A stretch of DNA of 64,000 bases from Bacillus sp. P14.5 (GCF_003316765.1 NZ_NIJF01000089.1:1-64000), one strand, 5' to 3'; shown: positions 50,911 to 60,657, numbered from the stretch's first letter. Program-made: numbers and translations. The notes: generated by a model not told the origin, from the letters alone.

Positions 50911-51465
50911 ATGGTGGAAGGGTTTATGGATTTCACATTACAATATTTTGATGTTTTTCTTATTGCTGTTTTGATTGTACTTACAACACTTGTGTTGAGT
51001 ATATTCATAAAAAGGAAACGAATTCTGATCATGGCGATTGCTTTATTGGTTTTGGGAGCTTCTCTTACCGTTCAACAATCTAAATATACAACTTTTTTAG
51101 AACTCTATGATAAAACCCTTAAGGAAGAAAGCGTCATTGAAGCAATTAATATTCGCGTGTATGACCCCTCAAACGACTTCTTAGAACCAAAGGCGAGTAA
51201 ATCCATTGAAGATCAGGATACGATTGAAAGCATTATCGATGATCTTTCAAAAATAGACCTTAAAAAAGAAGAGGGTATGTCCCGGGATTCTTATAAATAT
51301 CATGTGGAAATTATAGTGAAGAATCAAGCAGACGAGGATCGTTTTCTCACTAGAGTGATTGATATAAAACTAGATGAAAATGCCCTTAATGACTATAAGA
51401 TCATCAGCAGTACAAATCATTTGAAAACATTAAAAGCTATTTTTGCAGGCGAGGATGCTTCTTAG
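50911..51465 (+). CDS. Hypothetical membrane-anchored protein
   Basis: 184 residues, not recognised. Two N-terminal hydrophobic segments (YFDVFLIAVLIVLTTLVLSIF and ILIMAIALLVLGASL) separated by a basic KRKR loop, then a soluble domain of about 120 residues rich in acidic and Lys residues (SIEDQDTIESIIDDLSKIDL). ATG 50911 follows AAGGAGAGTTGT. It starts 37 bp after MITE M6. Probably anchored with the domain outside the cell, but topology is uncertain. Confidence 0.6.
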   Translation: MVEGFMDFTLQYFDVFLIAVLIVLTTLVLSIFIKRKRILIMAIALLVLGASLTVQQSKYTTFLELYDKTLKEESVIEAINIRVYDPSNDFLEPKASKSIEDQDTIESIIDDLSKIDLKKEEGMSRDSYKYHVEIIVKNQADEDRFLTRVIDIKLDENALNDYKIISSTNHLKTLKAIFAGEDAS

Positions 51466-51622
51466 ATATTATTCAATAATTTTTCACTAAAGGTGAATTA
51501 TTGGCAGCCGAATCGGATTAGTGTGTTGTTAAAAATCAAATTCCAGTCCTCCTTTAGTTCAGACCTGACATCCTGTACAATTAACAATGACAAATTAAAT
51601 TGATATTAAGGAGGGAGAAATT

Positions 51623-52195
51623 TTGGCAAGAACAAACTCACAAGAAAAATTATCAAAAGAACAAACTGAAGAATTACTAAAAGGATTACAGACCCGTTTT
51701 GAGAAAAACATGAACCGTCATGAGGGAATTCAGTGGGATGAGGTGCAAGAGAAGCTGTATTCTGTTCCTGAAAAACTATGGTCGCTCAATGAAATGGAAA
51801 AGACTGGTGGCGAACCGGATGTGGTGGGTTTTAATGAAGAAAGCGGCGAGTATGTCTTTGTCGATTGCTCTGCAGAAAGTCCCAAGGGCCGCAGAAGTGT
51901 GTGTTACGACCGGAAAGCATTAGAGTCGAGAAAGAAGTTTAAGCCTGAAAATAATGCGATGGATATGGCAGCTGACATGGGTATAGAAATATTGGATGAA
52001 GGGCAATATCGCGCTTTGCAAAAACTCGGGAAATTCGATACCAAAACATCGAGCTGGGTGCAGACTCCTGGTGATATCAGAGAGCTCGGAGGCGCCCTTT
52101 TCTGCGACTTCCGCTTTGGCCATGTCTTCCTGTATCACAATGGAGCAGATTCCTACTATGCAGCCAGGGGATTCAGGGGATCGTTGAGAGTTTGA
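51623..52195 (+). CDS. DUF4256-family protein
   Basis: 190 residues matching the DUF4256 pattern: LLKGLQTRFEKNMNRHEGIQW near the N-terminus, MEKTGGEPDVVGF, and DCSAESPKGRRSVCYDRKAL, ending with FRFGHVFLYHNGADSYYAARGFRGSLRV. Soluble, cytosolic; no known activity. TTG 51623 follows GGAGGGAGAAATT. Followed by a terminator. Confidence 0.82.
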   Translation: MARTNSQEKLSKEQTEELLKGLQTRFEKNMNRHEGIQWDEVQEKLYSVPEKLWSLNEMEKTGGEPDVVGFNEESGEYVFVDCSAESPKGRRSVCYDRKALESRKKFKPENNAMDMAADMGIEILDEGQYRALQKLGKFDTKTSSWVQTPGDIRELGGALFCDFRFGHVFLYHNGADSYYAARGFRGSLRV

Positions 52196-52217
52196 GGACT
52201 TGGACACATAGCATAAG

Positions 52218-52262
52218 AAGAGTCAGAGGAATTGCAGCCTGCGATGCCTTTGACTCTTTTTT
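52218..52262 (+). terminator. Terminator of the DUF4256 gene
   Basis: AAGAGTCAGAGG / CCTTTGACTCTT and a T-run. Confidence 0.85.
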
Positions 52263-52483
52263 GTGCTTTTGAGAAATGTTCTGAGAGGCAAAAAGCTGTT
52301 GAGGTGTCACTGAGAATAAAATAGGAGAACCCCAATTTTCATGAAAGCAAAAACACTAGTTTAAATTCCTAAATAAATTTACCCTTGTAATTACTTCCAT
52401 AATAATCCATTCGTCAAAGCCCACACACCCACATCCACCCCTCATAAGCTGTAAGGAATAGCTATGAAGGGTGTGAATCAAGC

Positions 52484-53557
52484 ATGAACCAGGGTAAGTA
52501 TGTCGGAGTTCTTTTGGCTGCCGGGCTGTTACTTCTATCACTTTTTTCGGGACTGTATATCTATAAAACAGGTTTTCTTGAAGGAAAAGAATCCACCAAT
52601 GCTTCACCACCGATGAATGGAACCAATAATATTCAAAACAACATTGATAACAATGGCGCGGAGTCTGCAGAAAATAATGTTGAAAATACGATTGATAATC
52701 AGGGCGGCGAAGAGGTTCAGAACAATATAACGAACAATATCACCAACAATGTTGAAGTGACAGTGGAAGGTGACGGCGATGTAGTCAATTCTGTCACGAA
52801 TTCTATCACTAACGGTGTGACAAACGGATCGGGAAACGGTAATGGAAATGGAAACGATGGCGGCAACGGCAATGGCGGTGGTGACGGAAATAACAATGGC
52901 GATGGTGAGTCGGGTTTAGCCTGGGGGATTGATACCGCCAGTGCTACTAACGAAGAGTTTAACATGTGTGTACGGGATAACTTTGGAGATCCAGAAGTGG
53001 TCGGAAGATATTTAGGAGATAAGGAAGGGGTTTCTGCCGGGTTGACTCAGGAAGAAGTTGAGTTAATAAAATCCAACAATGATGAAATTTTATTGATTCA
53101 TAACCGCTTCTCAGATGCGACCGGGTTTGAAAATGGAGTTCAAGAAGGAGAAGAAGCCATATCTCTTGCCGAGGAATTGGGAGCACCGGAAGGCACAGCG
53201 ATTTTTGCTGATATTGAGCCAACCTATCCAGTGAACAGTGACTTCATCAGAGGGTGGTATGATGCATTGTCTTCATCAGCGTATGTCCCTGGAATTTACG
53301 GTATTTTCTCAGGGGACACCGATCTTGCTGCCTCCTATAACCAGGCAGTCAGCGGGAATTCCGGTATAAAAGAAGACACCTACCTCTGGACCGCAGCCCC
53401 AAATGCCGGAATTACAACAGAAGCAGATGCTCCTGAATACCAGCCTGAGGCACCAGAAGGAGCAGTCGTAATCGGCTGGCAATATGGATTGGACGCACAA
53501 GAATGTAATATCGATACAAACCTTTTTGATAACCAGTATACAGATGTGCTTTGGTAA
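52484..53557 (+). CDS. DUF1906 glycoside-hydrolase-like protein with Asn/Gly-rich linker
   Basis: 357 residues in three parts: an N-terminal membrane anchor (GVLLAAGLLLLSLFSGLYIY, residues ~9-28), a low-complexity Asn-then-Gly/Asn linker (about 40-145), and a GH25-like TIM-barrel domain (about 147-357) of the DUF1906/Rv2525c type, starting AWGIDTASATNEEFNMCV. The acidic pair in AIFADIEPTY sits where lysozyme-like enzymes have catalytic residues. Likely displayed on the cell or spore surface, acting on peptidoglycan or another glycan; this is inference. ATG 52484 has only a weak GAAGGGTGTG upstream. Confidence 0.78.
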   Translation: MNQGKYVGVLLAAGLLLLSLFSGLYIYKTGFLEGKESTNASPPMNGTNNIQNNIDNNGAESAENNVENTIDNQGGEEVQNNITNNITNNVEVTVEGDGDVVNSVTNSITNGVTNGSGNGNGNGNDGGNGNGGGDGNNNGDGESGLAWGIDTASATNEEFNMCVRDNFGDPEVVGRYLGDKEGVSAGLTQEEVELIKSNNDEILLIHNRFSDATGFENGVQEGEEAISLAEELGAPEGTAIFADIEPTYPVNSDFIRGWYDALSSSAYVPGIYGIFSGDTDLAASYNQAVSGNSGIKEDTYLWTAAPNAGITTEADAPEYQPEAPEGAVVIGWQYGLDAQECNIDTNLFDNQYTDVLW

Positions 53558-53573
53558 GTGGAAACTCAGGAAT

Positions 53574-53754
53574 TGGGTGTGCTGCAACTAGATGCCCGCT
53601 GCTCCCGCAGGAGGTCGTACACCTTCCACTCCAGTCATCATATGGGGAGAAACTGAGAATCTATTATAACCCAACTTTTCTTACTGGCACTTGAACCATC
53701 ATACAGAACATTTATTCACTAGAGATAAGACTCGTCAATTGACGGGTCTTTTTG
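53574..53754 (+). terminator. Repeat fragment followed by a terminator
   Basis: 53580-53640 is a fragment of the GC-rich repeat (GCTCCCGCAGGAGGTCGTAC). The terminator is AAGACTCGTCAATTGACGGGTCTTTTT at 53728-53754, with the central palindrome CGTCAATTGACG. Confidence 0.7.
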
Positions 53755-53806
53755 CTGACTTTTGAATCATTGTTAAATGTTCAAAAGGCTAACACGGACC
53801 TATCCT

Positions 53807-53828
53807 CACTAAGCCTCAGGTCTTAGTG
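53807..53828 (+). promoter_or_regulatory. Inverted repeat upstream of liaI, candidate LiaR operator
   Basis: CACTAAG-n8-CTTAGTG at 53807-53828, about 120 bp before liaI, flanked by TCC/GGA. Position suits a LuxR-type regulator such as LiaR. I cannot match it exactly to the published LiaR box from memory. Confidence 0.45.
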
Positions 53829-53950
53829 GAAAATAAAGCTCAGGCTCGTTATGAAGAACCCTGGAAAAAGGTACGATAGAAACAAGAAAACGGAAGAACA
53901 AAGCAATATTCGAAATCAGGCTGAACTCTCAGCCATAAGGAGGAAGCAAC

Positions 53951-54295
53951 ATGAGGAAATTTGGTTTATTGGTGTTAGGAGGAATCGGAGCTATTGTGCT
54001 CCTGGCAAATATGGGTCCGATGATCGGCCTTGCCATCAGCCTCTTGATTCTTTACTACTCATTCAAACAGTTCATGAAGACAGATTCAACTTTTGCCAAA
54101 GTGATCTGGGCCATCATCGGGCTTGCGGCACTTAGTGCTTCAGCTTCAAACTTCCCGGCCATCATCGGCTTGGCGGCGATTTATCTGCTATACGTCGTGA
54201 TCAAGAAGTGGAATGAAGAAAAGCCGGAAGTAAATGAAAGCGATGACCCCTTCACAAATTTTGAAAAAGAATGGGCAAATCTGAAAAACAATTAA
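53951..54295 (+). CDS. liaI: LiaI-like membrane protein
   Basis: 114 residues with three or four hydrophobic segments and an acidic C-terminal tail (DDPFTNFEKEWANLKNN), similar in layout to B. subtilis LiaI, the membrane anchor for LiaH under envelope stress. ATG 53951 follows AAGGAGGAAGCAAC. liaH begins 45 bp downstream, and the two are followed by a terminator. The gene assignment rests on context more than on sequence identity. Confidence 0.75.
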   Translation: MRKFGLLVLGGIGAIVLLANMGPMIGLAISLLILYYSFKQFMKTDSTFAKVIWAIIGLAALSASASNFPAIIGLAAIYLLYVVIKKWNEEKPEVNESDDPFTNFEKEWANLKNN

Positions 54296-54340
54296 GTTGA
54301 AGAGAAGAACCTACTTTAAAAAACAAGGAGAGATTTTACA

Positions 54341-54994
54341 ATGGCAAAGTTATTTAACAGACTAAAAAATTCAATTACTTCTGATGTTCACGAAATGCTG
54401 GATGAAAAGGAGAAGAAAAATCCGATCTCAATGCTGAACCAGTATCTGCGCCAATGTGAAACGGAAGTGGAGAAGGTAAGAAAGCTGGTTGAGCGCCAGT
54501 ATTTGTTAAAGCAGGAATTCACGAAAAAATTTGAAGAAACAAGGCAGCTGGCGGATAAAAGGAAGCATCAGGCAGAGATCGCTTCCAACGCCGGTGAAAT
54601 GGAACTTTACCAGTTTGCAATGAGTGAGCATGAGCACTTTGCAGACAGGTCTGAGAGGCTTCAAACCTCCTTAAAAGAAACAGAAAATGGATTGGGTGAG
54701 CTTGAGAGAAAGTATGAAGAAATGAAGCATAAGCTGAAGGACATGTACATTAAACGAATGGAGTTAATGGGGCGTGAAAATATCGCCAGAGCGAACCACC
54801 GGATGAACAAGGTGCTTCAATCATCTGAAGGATATTCAGATGCATCATTCTCAAGATTTGAAGAAATGGAAGCCTATCTTGAACGTCTCGAGCATGGGGT
54901 GAACACTTCCTATTACCGCAGCAGTATTGATGGAAGAATCGCTCAGCTTGAAAAAGAGATGAAAAAAGAAGAAACTCATTCTATTTCACAGTAA
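54341..54994 (+). CDS. liaH: PspA/IM30-family protein LiaH
   Basis: 217 residues, almost entirely alpha-helical coiled coil, the phage-shock-protein fold that forms membrane-protecting oligomers. MAKLFNRLKNSITSDVHEML and NPISMLNQYLRQCETEVEKV (about residues 27-46) are typical of LiaH. ATG 54341 follows AACAAGGAGAGATTTTACA. Expressed with liaI, expected to be strongly induced by LiaR. Confidence 0.9.
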   Translation: MAKLFNRLKNSITSDVHEMLDEKEKKNPISMLNQYLRQCETEVEKVRKLVERQYLLKQEFTKKFEETRQLADKRKHQAEIASNAGEMELYQFAMSEHEHFADRSERLQTSLKETENGLGELERKYEEMKHKLKDMYIKRMELMGRENIARANHRMNKVLQSSEGYSDASFSRFEEMEAYLERLEHGVNTSYYRSSIDGRIAQLEKEMKKEETHSISQ

Positions 54995-55008
54995 AAACAT
55001 GGTATTCT

Positions 55009-55037
55009 AAAAAGGCGCAGGATTCTGCGTCTTTTTG
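55009..55037 (+). terminator. Terminator between liaIH and liaFSR
   Basis: AAAAAGGCGCAG-gatt-CTGCGTCTTTTT. It would separate the highly induced liaIH message from the liaFSR genes, allowing partial readthrough. Confidence 0.82.
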
Positions 55038-55129
55038 GAAGTCTATTAGAATCCCTGATTAAAAAGAATGGTCAGCACGATAATAATAGCATTTCTTCAA
55101 AAAAACTGTACTTTTAAATTTAATTTATC

Positions 55130-55235
55130 TTAGAGGCTTTGGAGCGGAAGACGTCCGCCCGCAGCGGAAATCCATTACTTTTAAACAACCACAATTTATG
55201 AGAAAACAGCATTGCGAAAAGAACGTATTACAATG
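55130..55235. repeat. Degenerate fragment of the MITE-like family
   Basis: GAGGCTTTGGAGCGGAAGAC, then GCAGCGGAAATCCATTAC and GCGAAAAGAACG, match parts of the GC-rich element between liaH and liaF. No target duplication visible. Confidence 0.55.
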
Positions 55236-55260
55236 AAACGATAGAGAGGAGGGTTCCCCC

Positions 55261-55992
55261 ATGCTGGATAAATTCAGGACTGACAGGTTTAGCTGGATAT
55301 TGCTTATAGGAATCATCATGCTCCTGTTTGAAATGTCCTTTTATGATGGGGGAGTTGTATTCTTTCTGATTATCACTTTTGGCTGCATATACGCAGGGAG
55401 AAAAAGACTTCCGAGTTCATCAGGAAAAGCTCTGTTTTGGTTTGGAATCATCGGGCTTTCGCTTACGATCCTTAATACCATGGCGTTCCGTTTCTTTTTA
55501 CTGGCACTCTTAGTGATGGTGATCCTTAAATTTGCAGAGTCCAAGAAAAAACCGGACAGGGTTGAGCCGGAGATCAAACAGACATTTAATGATGGAGAAG
55601 CACCTGTTTATATTAAGAAGTCGACTATGCAGAACGTGTGGTTCGGCCGCCAGCAGACGCCCGGACACGTCTATGAATGGAACGATATCAATATCCAGGG
55701 TGGAATCGGCGATACTGTCATTGATCTTGGAAATACTGTATTGCCTAAAGGAACCTCTGTCATTTCGGTGCGCCATATTCTTGGGAATATTGTGATCATG
55801 GTGCCATATGATATAGAAGTCAGCGTGCATCATAATGGGCTTGCGGGTGCTGTCAGCATTTTTGATAGTGTTGAACCGAAATCATTCAACCAGTCCATTT
55901 ACTACCAGTCCAGCGATTATGACACAGCTCCTCAGAAAGTCAAAATCATTACTGCTCTGGCTGTCGGCGATCTAGAGGTGAAAAGGATATGA
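55261..55992 (+). CDS. liaF: LiaF-like cell-wall stress inhibitor protein
   Basis: 243 residues. Four N-terminal membrane segments (residues ~10-95) precede a soluble C-terminal DUF2154/LiaF domain with VWFGRQQTPGHVYEWNDINI and GDTVIDLGNTVLPKG. LiaF is the specific inhibitor of the LiaS kinase in B. subtilis. ATG 55261 follows AGAGAGGAGGGTTCCCCC. It overlaps liaS by 4 bp. A separate liaG gene is absent. Confidence 0.9.
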   Translation: MLDKFRTDRFSWILLIGIIMLLFEMSFYDGGVVFFLIITFGCIYAGRKRLPSSSGKALFWFGIIGLSLTILNTMAFRFFLLALLVMVILKFAESKKKPDRVEPEIKQTFNDGEAPVYIKKSTMQNVWFGRQQTPGHVYEWNDINIQGGIGDTVIDLGNTVLPKGTSVISVRHILGNIVIMVPYDIEVSVHHNGLAGAVSIFDSVEPKSFNQSIYYQSSDYDTAPQKVKIITALAVGDLEVKRI

Positions 55993-57035
55993 GTATTCTT
56001 AAACGCCAGGTTCTCCACAGCCTAATCCTTTCATTCGTCCTGCTGATTGTATTTATAGTCATATTTACATTTATTTTTCCTCTTCCCGATTGGCAGTTTT
56101 TTATCAGAAAAGAAATCATGGATATTCCATTGATTGTATATATACCATTCCTCACCATTCTAATCGGCATGTCGGGCGGTGCCTGGGCAGCCCTGCCTTT
56201 AAGAAGGAAACTAAATGAGATCCAGTCCGGGGTGATGGATATTGAACATGGCCGTCTTCTGGATTCTCATAAAATGTTCAACATAACGGAACTGACCGGG
56301 GTATGGAGCGGCATGGTAAACGTTCAGGAGCAAATCAACCGCAGGACAAAGCAATCGCAGAAGCTTGTTAATGAAAAAGCGGAGGAACAGGAAAAGCGCA
56401 TCCAGGAAATTGTTTCTCAAGAAAGAAACCGGCTTGCCAGGGAACTTCACGATTCGGTGAGCCAGCAGTTGTTCGCAGCTTCCATGATGATGTCGGCCAT
56501 CAATGAATCCAAAACCGGAGAAGAGAGCCCCATAGAGACAAAACAGCTGAAAATTGTGGAAGAAATGATTCACCAATCGCAGCTGGAGATGAGAGCCTTA
56601 TTGCTGCACCTTCGACCGGTCGCCTTAAAAGGCAAGACACTGAAAGAAGGAATTCATGAACTGTTGGTGGAACTATCTAATAAGGTACCGATGGAAGTGG
56701 AATGGAAGGTAGAGGAAATCGCTTTGGACAAAGGGATTGAAGACCACCTTTTCAGGATACTGCAGGAATCCGTTTCAAATACTCTGCGGCATTCCAAAGC
56801 ATCCTCCTTGGAAGTCCTCCTGATTAAAAGAGATTCCCTCGTGATCTTGAGGGTAATGGATGATGGGATCGGATTTGACAGTGAGAAAGAGAAGACAGGT
56901 TCTTATGGATTGCAAAATATGCAGGAACGCGCTTTGGAAATCGGCGGTTCATTTAAGATCGTCAGTGTGCCAAGCAAGGGAACAAGGCTCGAAGTAAAAG
57001 TTCCAATGGTGGAAACAGAGGGTGATGAAGAATGA
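55989..57035 (+). CDS. liaS: Sensor histidine kinase LiaS
   Basis: 348 residues of the NarL/intramembrane-sensing type: two helices (about 10-32 and 45-65) with a very short extracellular loop, a HAMP-like linker, a HisKA_3 domain with [20 protein letters not shown] (His near 152), and a HATPase domain ending [21 protein letters not shown]. Overlaps liaF and liaR by 4 bp each, giving one translational unit. Confidence 0.92.
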   Translation: MSILKRQVLHSLILSFVLLIVFIVIFTFIFPLPDWQFFIRKEIMDIPLIVYIPFLTILIGMSGGAWAALPLRRKLNEIQSGVMDIEHGRLLDSHKMFNITELTGVWSGMVNVQEQINRRTKQSQKLVNEKAEEQEKRIQEIVSQERNRLARELHDSVSQQLFAASMMMSAINESKTGEESPIETKQLKIVEEMIHQSQLEMRALLLHLRPVALKGKTLKEGIHELLVELSNKVPMEVEWKVEEIALDKGIEDHLFRILQESVSNTLRHSKASSLEVLLIKRDSLVILRVMDDGIGFDSEKEKTGSYGLQNMQERALEIGGSFKIVSVPSKGTRLEVKVPMVETEGDEE

Positions 57036-57664
57036 TTAGAGTATTGTTTGTAGATGATCATGAAATGGTAAGGATCGGGGTGTCGTCCTATCTGACCGCC
57101 CAACCGGACATCGAGGTTGTGGCAGAAGCGGACGACGGCAGTACAGCCATTGATCTTGCACTGAAGCACAAACCGGATATCATCTTGATGGATCTCGTGA
57201 TGAAGGAAATGGACGGCATCGAGGCAACCCGCCAAATCATAGACAAATGGCCGGAGGCGAAAATCATCATTGTCACCAGCTTCCTGGATGATGATAAGGT
57301 GTACCCCGCATTGGAAGCAGGCGCAACAAGTTACATGCTGAAAACCTCCAAGGCAAGTGAAATAGCGGATGCTGTCCGGGCGACCTACCAAGGCCAGACA
57401 GTCCTTGAGCCGGAAGTGACGGGGAAAATGATGCTGAAAATGAGAGGCCGGAACACTTCGCAGCCCCATGAAGAGTTAACCAACCGTGAAATGGAAATCC
57501 TGCTGCTGATTGCCGAAGGAAAAACGAATCAGGAAATTGCCGATGAGTTGTTTATTGCCTTAAAAACGGTCAAAACCCACGTGAGCAACATTCTCGGGAA
57601 ACTGAATGTTGCTGATCGGACTCAGGCGGTCATTTATGCATTCAAGCATGCGTTAGTTGAATAA
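57032..57664 (+). CDS. liaR: Response regulator LiaR
   Basis: 210 residues, NarL/FixJ family. Receiver domain: DDHEMVRIG, phosphoacceptor Asp in [13 protein letters not shown] (near residue 54), the Thr/Ser switch in VTSF and Lys in [12 protein letters not shown]-terminal LuxR helix-turn-helix: [41 protein letters not shown] (given in part, residues ~148-190). Expected to activate liaIH. A terminator follows. Confidence 0.93.
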   Translation: MIRVLFVDDHEMVRIGVSSYLTAQPDIEVVAEADDGSTAIDLALKHKPDIILMDLVMKEMDGIEATRQIIDKWPEAKIIIVTSFLDDDKVYPALEAGATSYMLKTSKASEIADAVRATYQGQTVLEPEVTGKMMLKMRGRNTSQPHEELTNREMEILLLIAEGKTNQEIADELFIALKTVKTHVSNILGKLNVADRTQAVIYAFKHALVE

Positions 57665-57673
57665 AATTAGAAG

Positions 57674-57715
57674 AAGGCTGACTCAATTAAGGGATTCTGA
57701 TGAGTCAGCCTTTTT
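57674..57715 (+). terminator. Terminator of liaFSR
   Basis: AAGGCTGACTCA / TGAGTCAGCCTT with a T5 run. Confidence 0.9.
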
Positions 57716-58469
57716 CGGTTGCCGGAATAAAAGGAAAGATTAACTGGTTCTGTTTTTGAGTGTAAAATTAAAAATTACACATCAAAAGGATTGTCAAATC
57801 GCATTGATTTTGATCCTCCTTTTTCTTGATTTAACGGTATTCTTGCTGGTGAAACCGTCAAGTTTGTTAAACGAAATGTACCCTTTGTGAAACAATTTCC
57901 TAAAAACTTTCAATCTCAATATAAATCTAAAGGTGAGTAGTTGATTATAAAAATCTAGCAATAATTTGATTGGAATGGAAGGTGCGTGACTTCCTGCGGG
58001 ACTAGCGTGACAGGTGAGACCCCGCAGGCGAATCTAGCTTCAGCGGCCAGCGACTAGCAGATTTCGGTCTCTCTCCTTGCTAATCTAGCTGCAAGGCCCC
58101 AACGGCTAGCGTACTTCCCTGCCTCCTCCTTGCGATAAGTCAACATCAACTCACTGTGTTCGTTGTGTTTCCTTTATCTCATGCGGAGTCAGTCCAGTTC
58201 GTACGCCGCTGAGCAGGGCCTTTCCACTTTATATAGATAAGTCATCATCGAATCGCTGTCGCTCTTCGTGATTCCTTTATCTCATACGAGAGCCCTAAAA
58301 TCTGTACGTCGCTGAACGGCCGCTTCCGCTTTTTATGAAGCCGAGGAGGCTCACCGCACGCCCCGCGGAGTCACGCACTTGGAGTGGAAACCAATAGACA
58401 TTGTTTTTGGGTGCGATTCAAGCATTTCTTTACCTGTCGGGGTTGACCAGGGCGCTTCCACTTTTGTGT
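57716..58469. repeat. Gene-free mosaic of intergenic repeats
   Basis: 57716-57960 is AT-rich without a supported gene. 57968-58035 is the left part of the GC-rich repeat (TGGAATGGAAGGTGCGTGAC..CCCGCAGGCG) and 58337-58392 its right part (GCCGAGGAGGCTCACCGCAC..). Between them are two AATCTAGCT-n-GCGGC-CAGCG-like units (58030, 58081) and two similar units with TTTATCTCAT (58177, 58273) and tails TTCCACTTT / TTCCGCTTT. 58428-58468 is the tail of a hairpin element. The permease reading frame ends directly against it. Confidence 0.7.
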
Positions 58470-59854
58470 CTACCCGCTCTTCTGTTCTTCTTTGTTCCAT
58501 TTTTTCTTCTTCATGATGAAAGCAGCAATCGCAATCAGTGCGACGAGAAGAAGGGAGATGAAGAAGCCGAGGCGTATTCTTTTTCCATGACCGTGCCGCT
58601 GACGGCAGCCAGAAGCAGGACCATTCCAAAGATGCCCAAAACTTTACTCCACATTTTATTTTCTAGAATTTTCAGCCCTGAGAGAATGATGAAAGCCCAG
58701 TTATATAGAATCAGTATCCCTGCCGCTGTGGTGATGTATTCATAGATCTTTCCTGGTACAAGCAAGGCGGTGATGACAGAAAGCAATAGTCCTGCTGCAG
58801 CTAAACCAAGAGAAGGAAGCGGGAGTTTCTTGAATTTTTCCAGCTTCTTTGAGAAAAGCTTCGGGGCATCTCCGTCCTTTGCCATGGTAACAAGCAGGTT
58901 GGTTACCCCAAATAGAGCAGCCGTCATGGTCGAAAACCCGGCAATGATGATGGCACCGTTGAAGACATGAGGAAAGAACTTCAGATTGGATCCATTCAAG
59001 GCCGTCACGAACGGGCTTTCATCAGGGGTGAATTTATCATAGGATACCAATAATACGGCAAGCCCAAGAGAAATCACATAGATGACAAGCAGGAGAAGAA
59101 GCATGATTTTCCCAGCTTTTGGGGCATCCTCCTTGTTTTTCAGCTGCATCGCCATTAAACCAATGACTTCAATTCCTCCATAAGCGTAGAAGGCATAGAT
59201 GAGGGAAGACCAAAATCCCTTGAATCCCTCCGGAAACAATTTCCCAGCGGAGGAAGGGAAGGCTGGCCTGCCGCCTCCTCCATTAATCCAGCCAAACAGT
59301 ACAGCAGCTGCCAGAATGATGAACATGATAATTGCTGCGGTTTTTATGACGGCCAGTATATCTTCGACTTTATCAAAACCTTTCGTACCGAGAAGAACGA
59401 CAAAAATAGACAAGATGGCATACCCTGCAGCAAACACCCATAAAGGGACCTTCTCGAACCAGAATTGTGAGAGAAGCGAAAGGGCCATCAACTGGCTTCC
59501 CATAATCAAGATATTGGATGACCAATAATTCCACCCGCAGCTGAATCCCGCCCATTTTCCATAAGCTTTATTGGCGTAATAACAGAATGATCCTTCCTGG
59601 GGGTCTTCAGCTGTCATTTTGGCCAGCAGGTTAAAAACGATATAAGTTCCAACGGCAGCTAAGATAAATGCAAACACGATTGATGGGCCTGTATGCTTGA
59701 TCCCGATACTCGACCCCAGAAAATATCCGGTCCCGATTGTGCAGCCCACTCCCATCAGGGACAGCTGCCACCATTTTAAATCCCCTTTGCCGGAACCGCC
59801 GCTATTGCTTTGTCCTCCGGTACCAGTTCCAGTTCCGCATCCAGCACTGCTCAT
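58470..59854 (-). pseudogene. Amino acid permease (APC superfamily), C-terminal one-base frameshift
   Basis: APC-type transporter with about 12 membrane helices. A Cys/Gly/Ser-rich N-terminus (SSAGCGTGTGTGGQSNSGGSG) precedes WWQLSLMGVGCTIGTGYFLGSS, the substrate-binding helix 1. The frame as read stops at 58535 with an unlikely tail (ASASSSPFFSSH). Reading one base back at the A5 run (GGAAAAAGAATAC, near 58590) continues as RIRLGFFISLLLVALIAIAA and ends KKKKWNKEEQKSG at 58470, a normal last helix and basic tail. ATG 59854 follows GTGGAGGAGGATATTT. Substrate unknown; the glycine-rich extension is unusual. Confidence 0.78.
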
Positions 59855-60060
59855 AAATATCCTCCTCCACATTACTCGAACAAATCCTCATCCCCTAGGA
59901 TGCACGTAAGAGATAGTTTATATATAAGGAAAATTCATCCGGTAATGGACTGGGGCGCAGCTGTATTGAACGAATACAAACCTAAAACAGTGGGTTGAAA
60001 GTTAATGAACAAGTGACAGATATTTCCGAAGTGTGTGATAATAATAATGGAGGTGGAAAC

Positions 60061-60627
60061 ATGAGAACAGTACAGAAGAAGACAGTAATGCACAGTTATC
60101 CGGGAATGGTAGCAATGGTGACAGTGTCACATAATGGAGAAGATAATATTATGGCAGCAGGCTGGCATTCTTATATTTCCTATGAGCCGCCGATTTACGG
60201 AGTGGCTATAGGGAGAGAAAGACATACATATGGATTAATTAAGGCAGCAGGTGAGTTTGCCATCAATTTCCTTCCGGCTGAATATGCCGAGTTCATTCAA
60301 CAATCTGGCGTTTATTCAGGCAGTGATGTAAATAAGTTTGATATAGGGAAAATGGAATTTGAAAGAGGAAGGTCCACAAAGGCACCTATTTTGAAAGATG
60401 CTTATGCAGCGTATGAGTGCAATACCATTGATGTTAATTCTTATGGAGATCATGACTGGTTTGCAGCGGATATTACCACGTTTTACCGTGATGATGAGCT
60501 TTTTGACGAAAAGGGGCTGCCGGACTTCAGGAGGTTGTCCATTCCGTTATATTTAGGAAGATCTTTATACGCGGTTATGGATGAGACAGTCAAGATAGAG
60601 GACTGCGTGGTAAAAAAGAACAAGTAA
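60061..60627 (+). CDS. Flavin reductase-like domain protein
   Basis: 188 residues, FMN-binding split-barrel fold: GMVAMVTVSHNGEDNIMAAGWHSYISYEPP near residues 14-43 (given in part), then GEFAINFLPAEYAEFI. Same superfamily as the protein in the tyrosine operon, but only distantly alike. ATG 60061 follows GGAGGTGGAAAC; the frame is open upstream to 59995 without a site. Partner oxygenase unknown; none is adjacent. Confidence 0.8.
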   Translation: MRTVQKKTVMHSYPGMVAMVTVSHNGEDNIMAAGWHSYISYEPPIYGVAIGRERHTYGLIKAAGEFAINFLPAEYAEFIQQSGVYSGSDVNKFDIGKMEFERGRSTKAPILKDAYAAYECNTIDVNSYGDHDWFAADITTFYRDDELFDEKGLPDFRRLSIPLYLGRSLYAVMDETVKIEDCVVKKNK

Positions 60628-60654
60628 AAGCCGGGTCAACAGGTGAGCCGGCTT
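60628..60654. terminator. Hairpin between convergent genes
   Basis: AAGCCGG / CCGGCTT with a 13-nt loop; weak T-run, so a modest terminator. Confidence 0.55.
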
Positions 60655-60657
60655 GAT

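Noticed and set aside
53851-54135. 94-residue ORF overlapping liaI
   Set aside because: It is in another frame over the liaI promoter and coding region; its sequence changes character where liaI begins.
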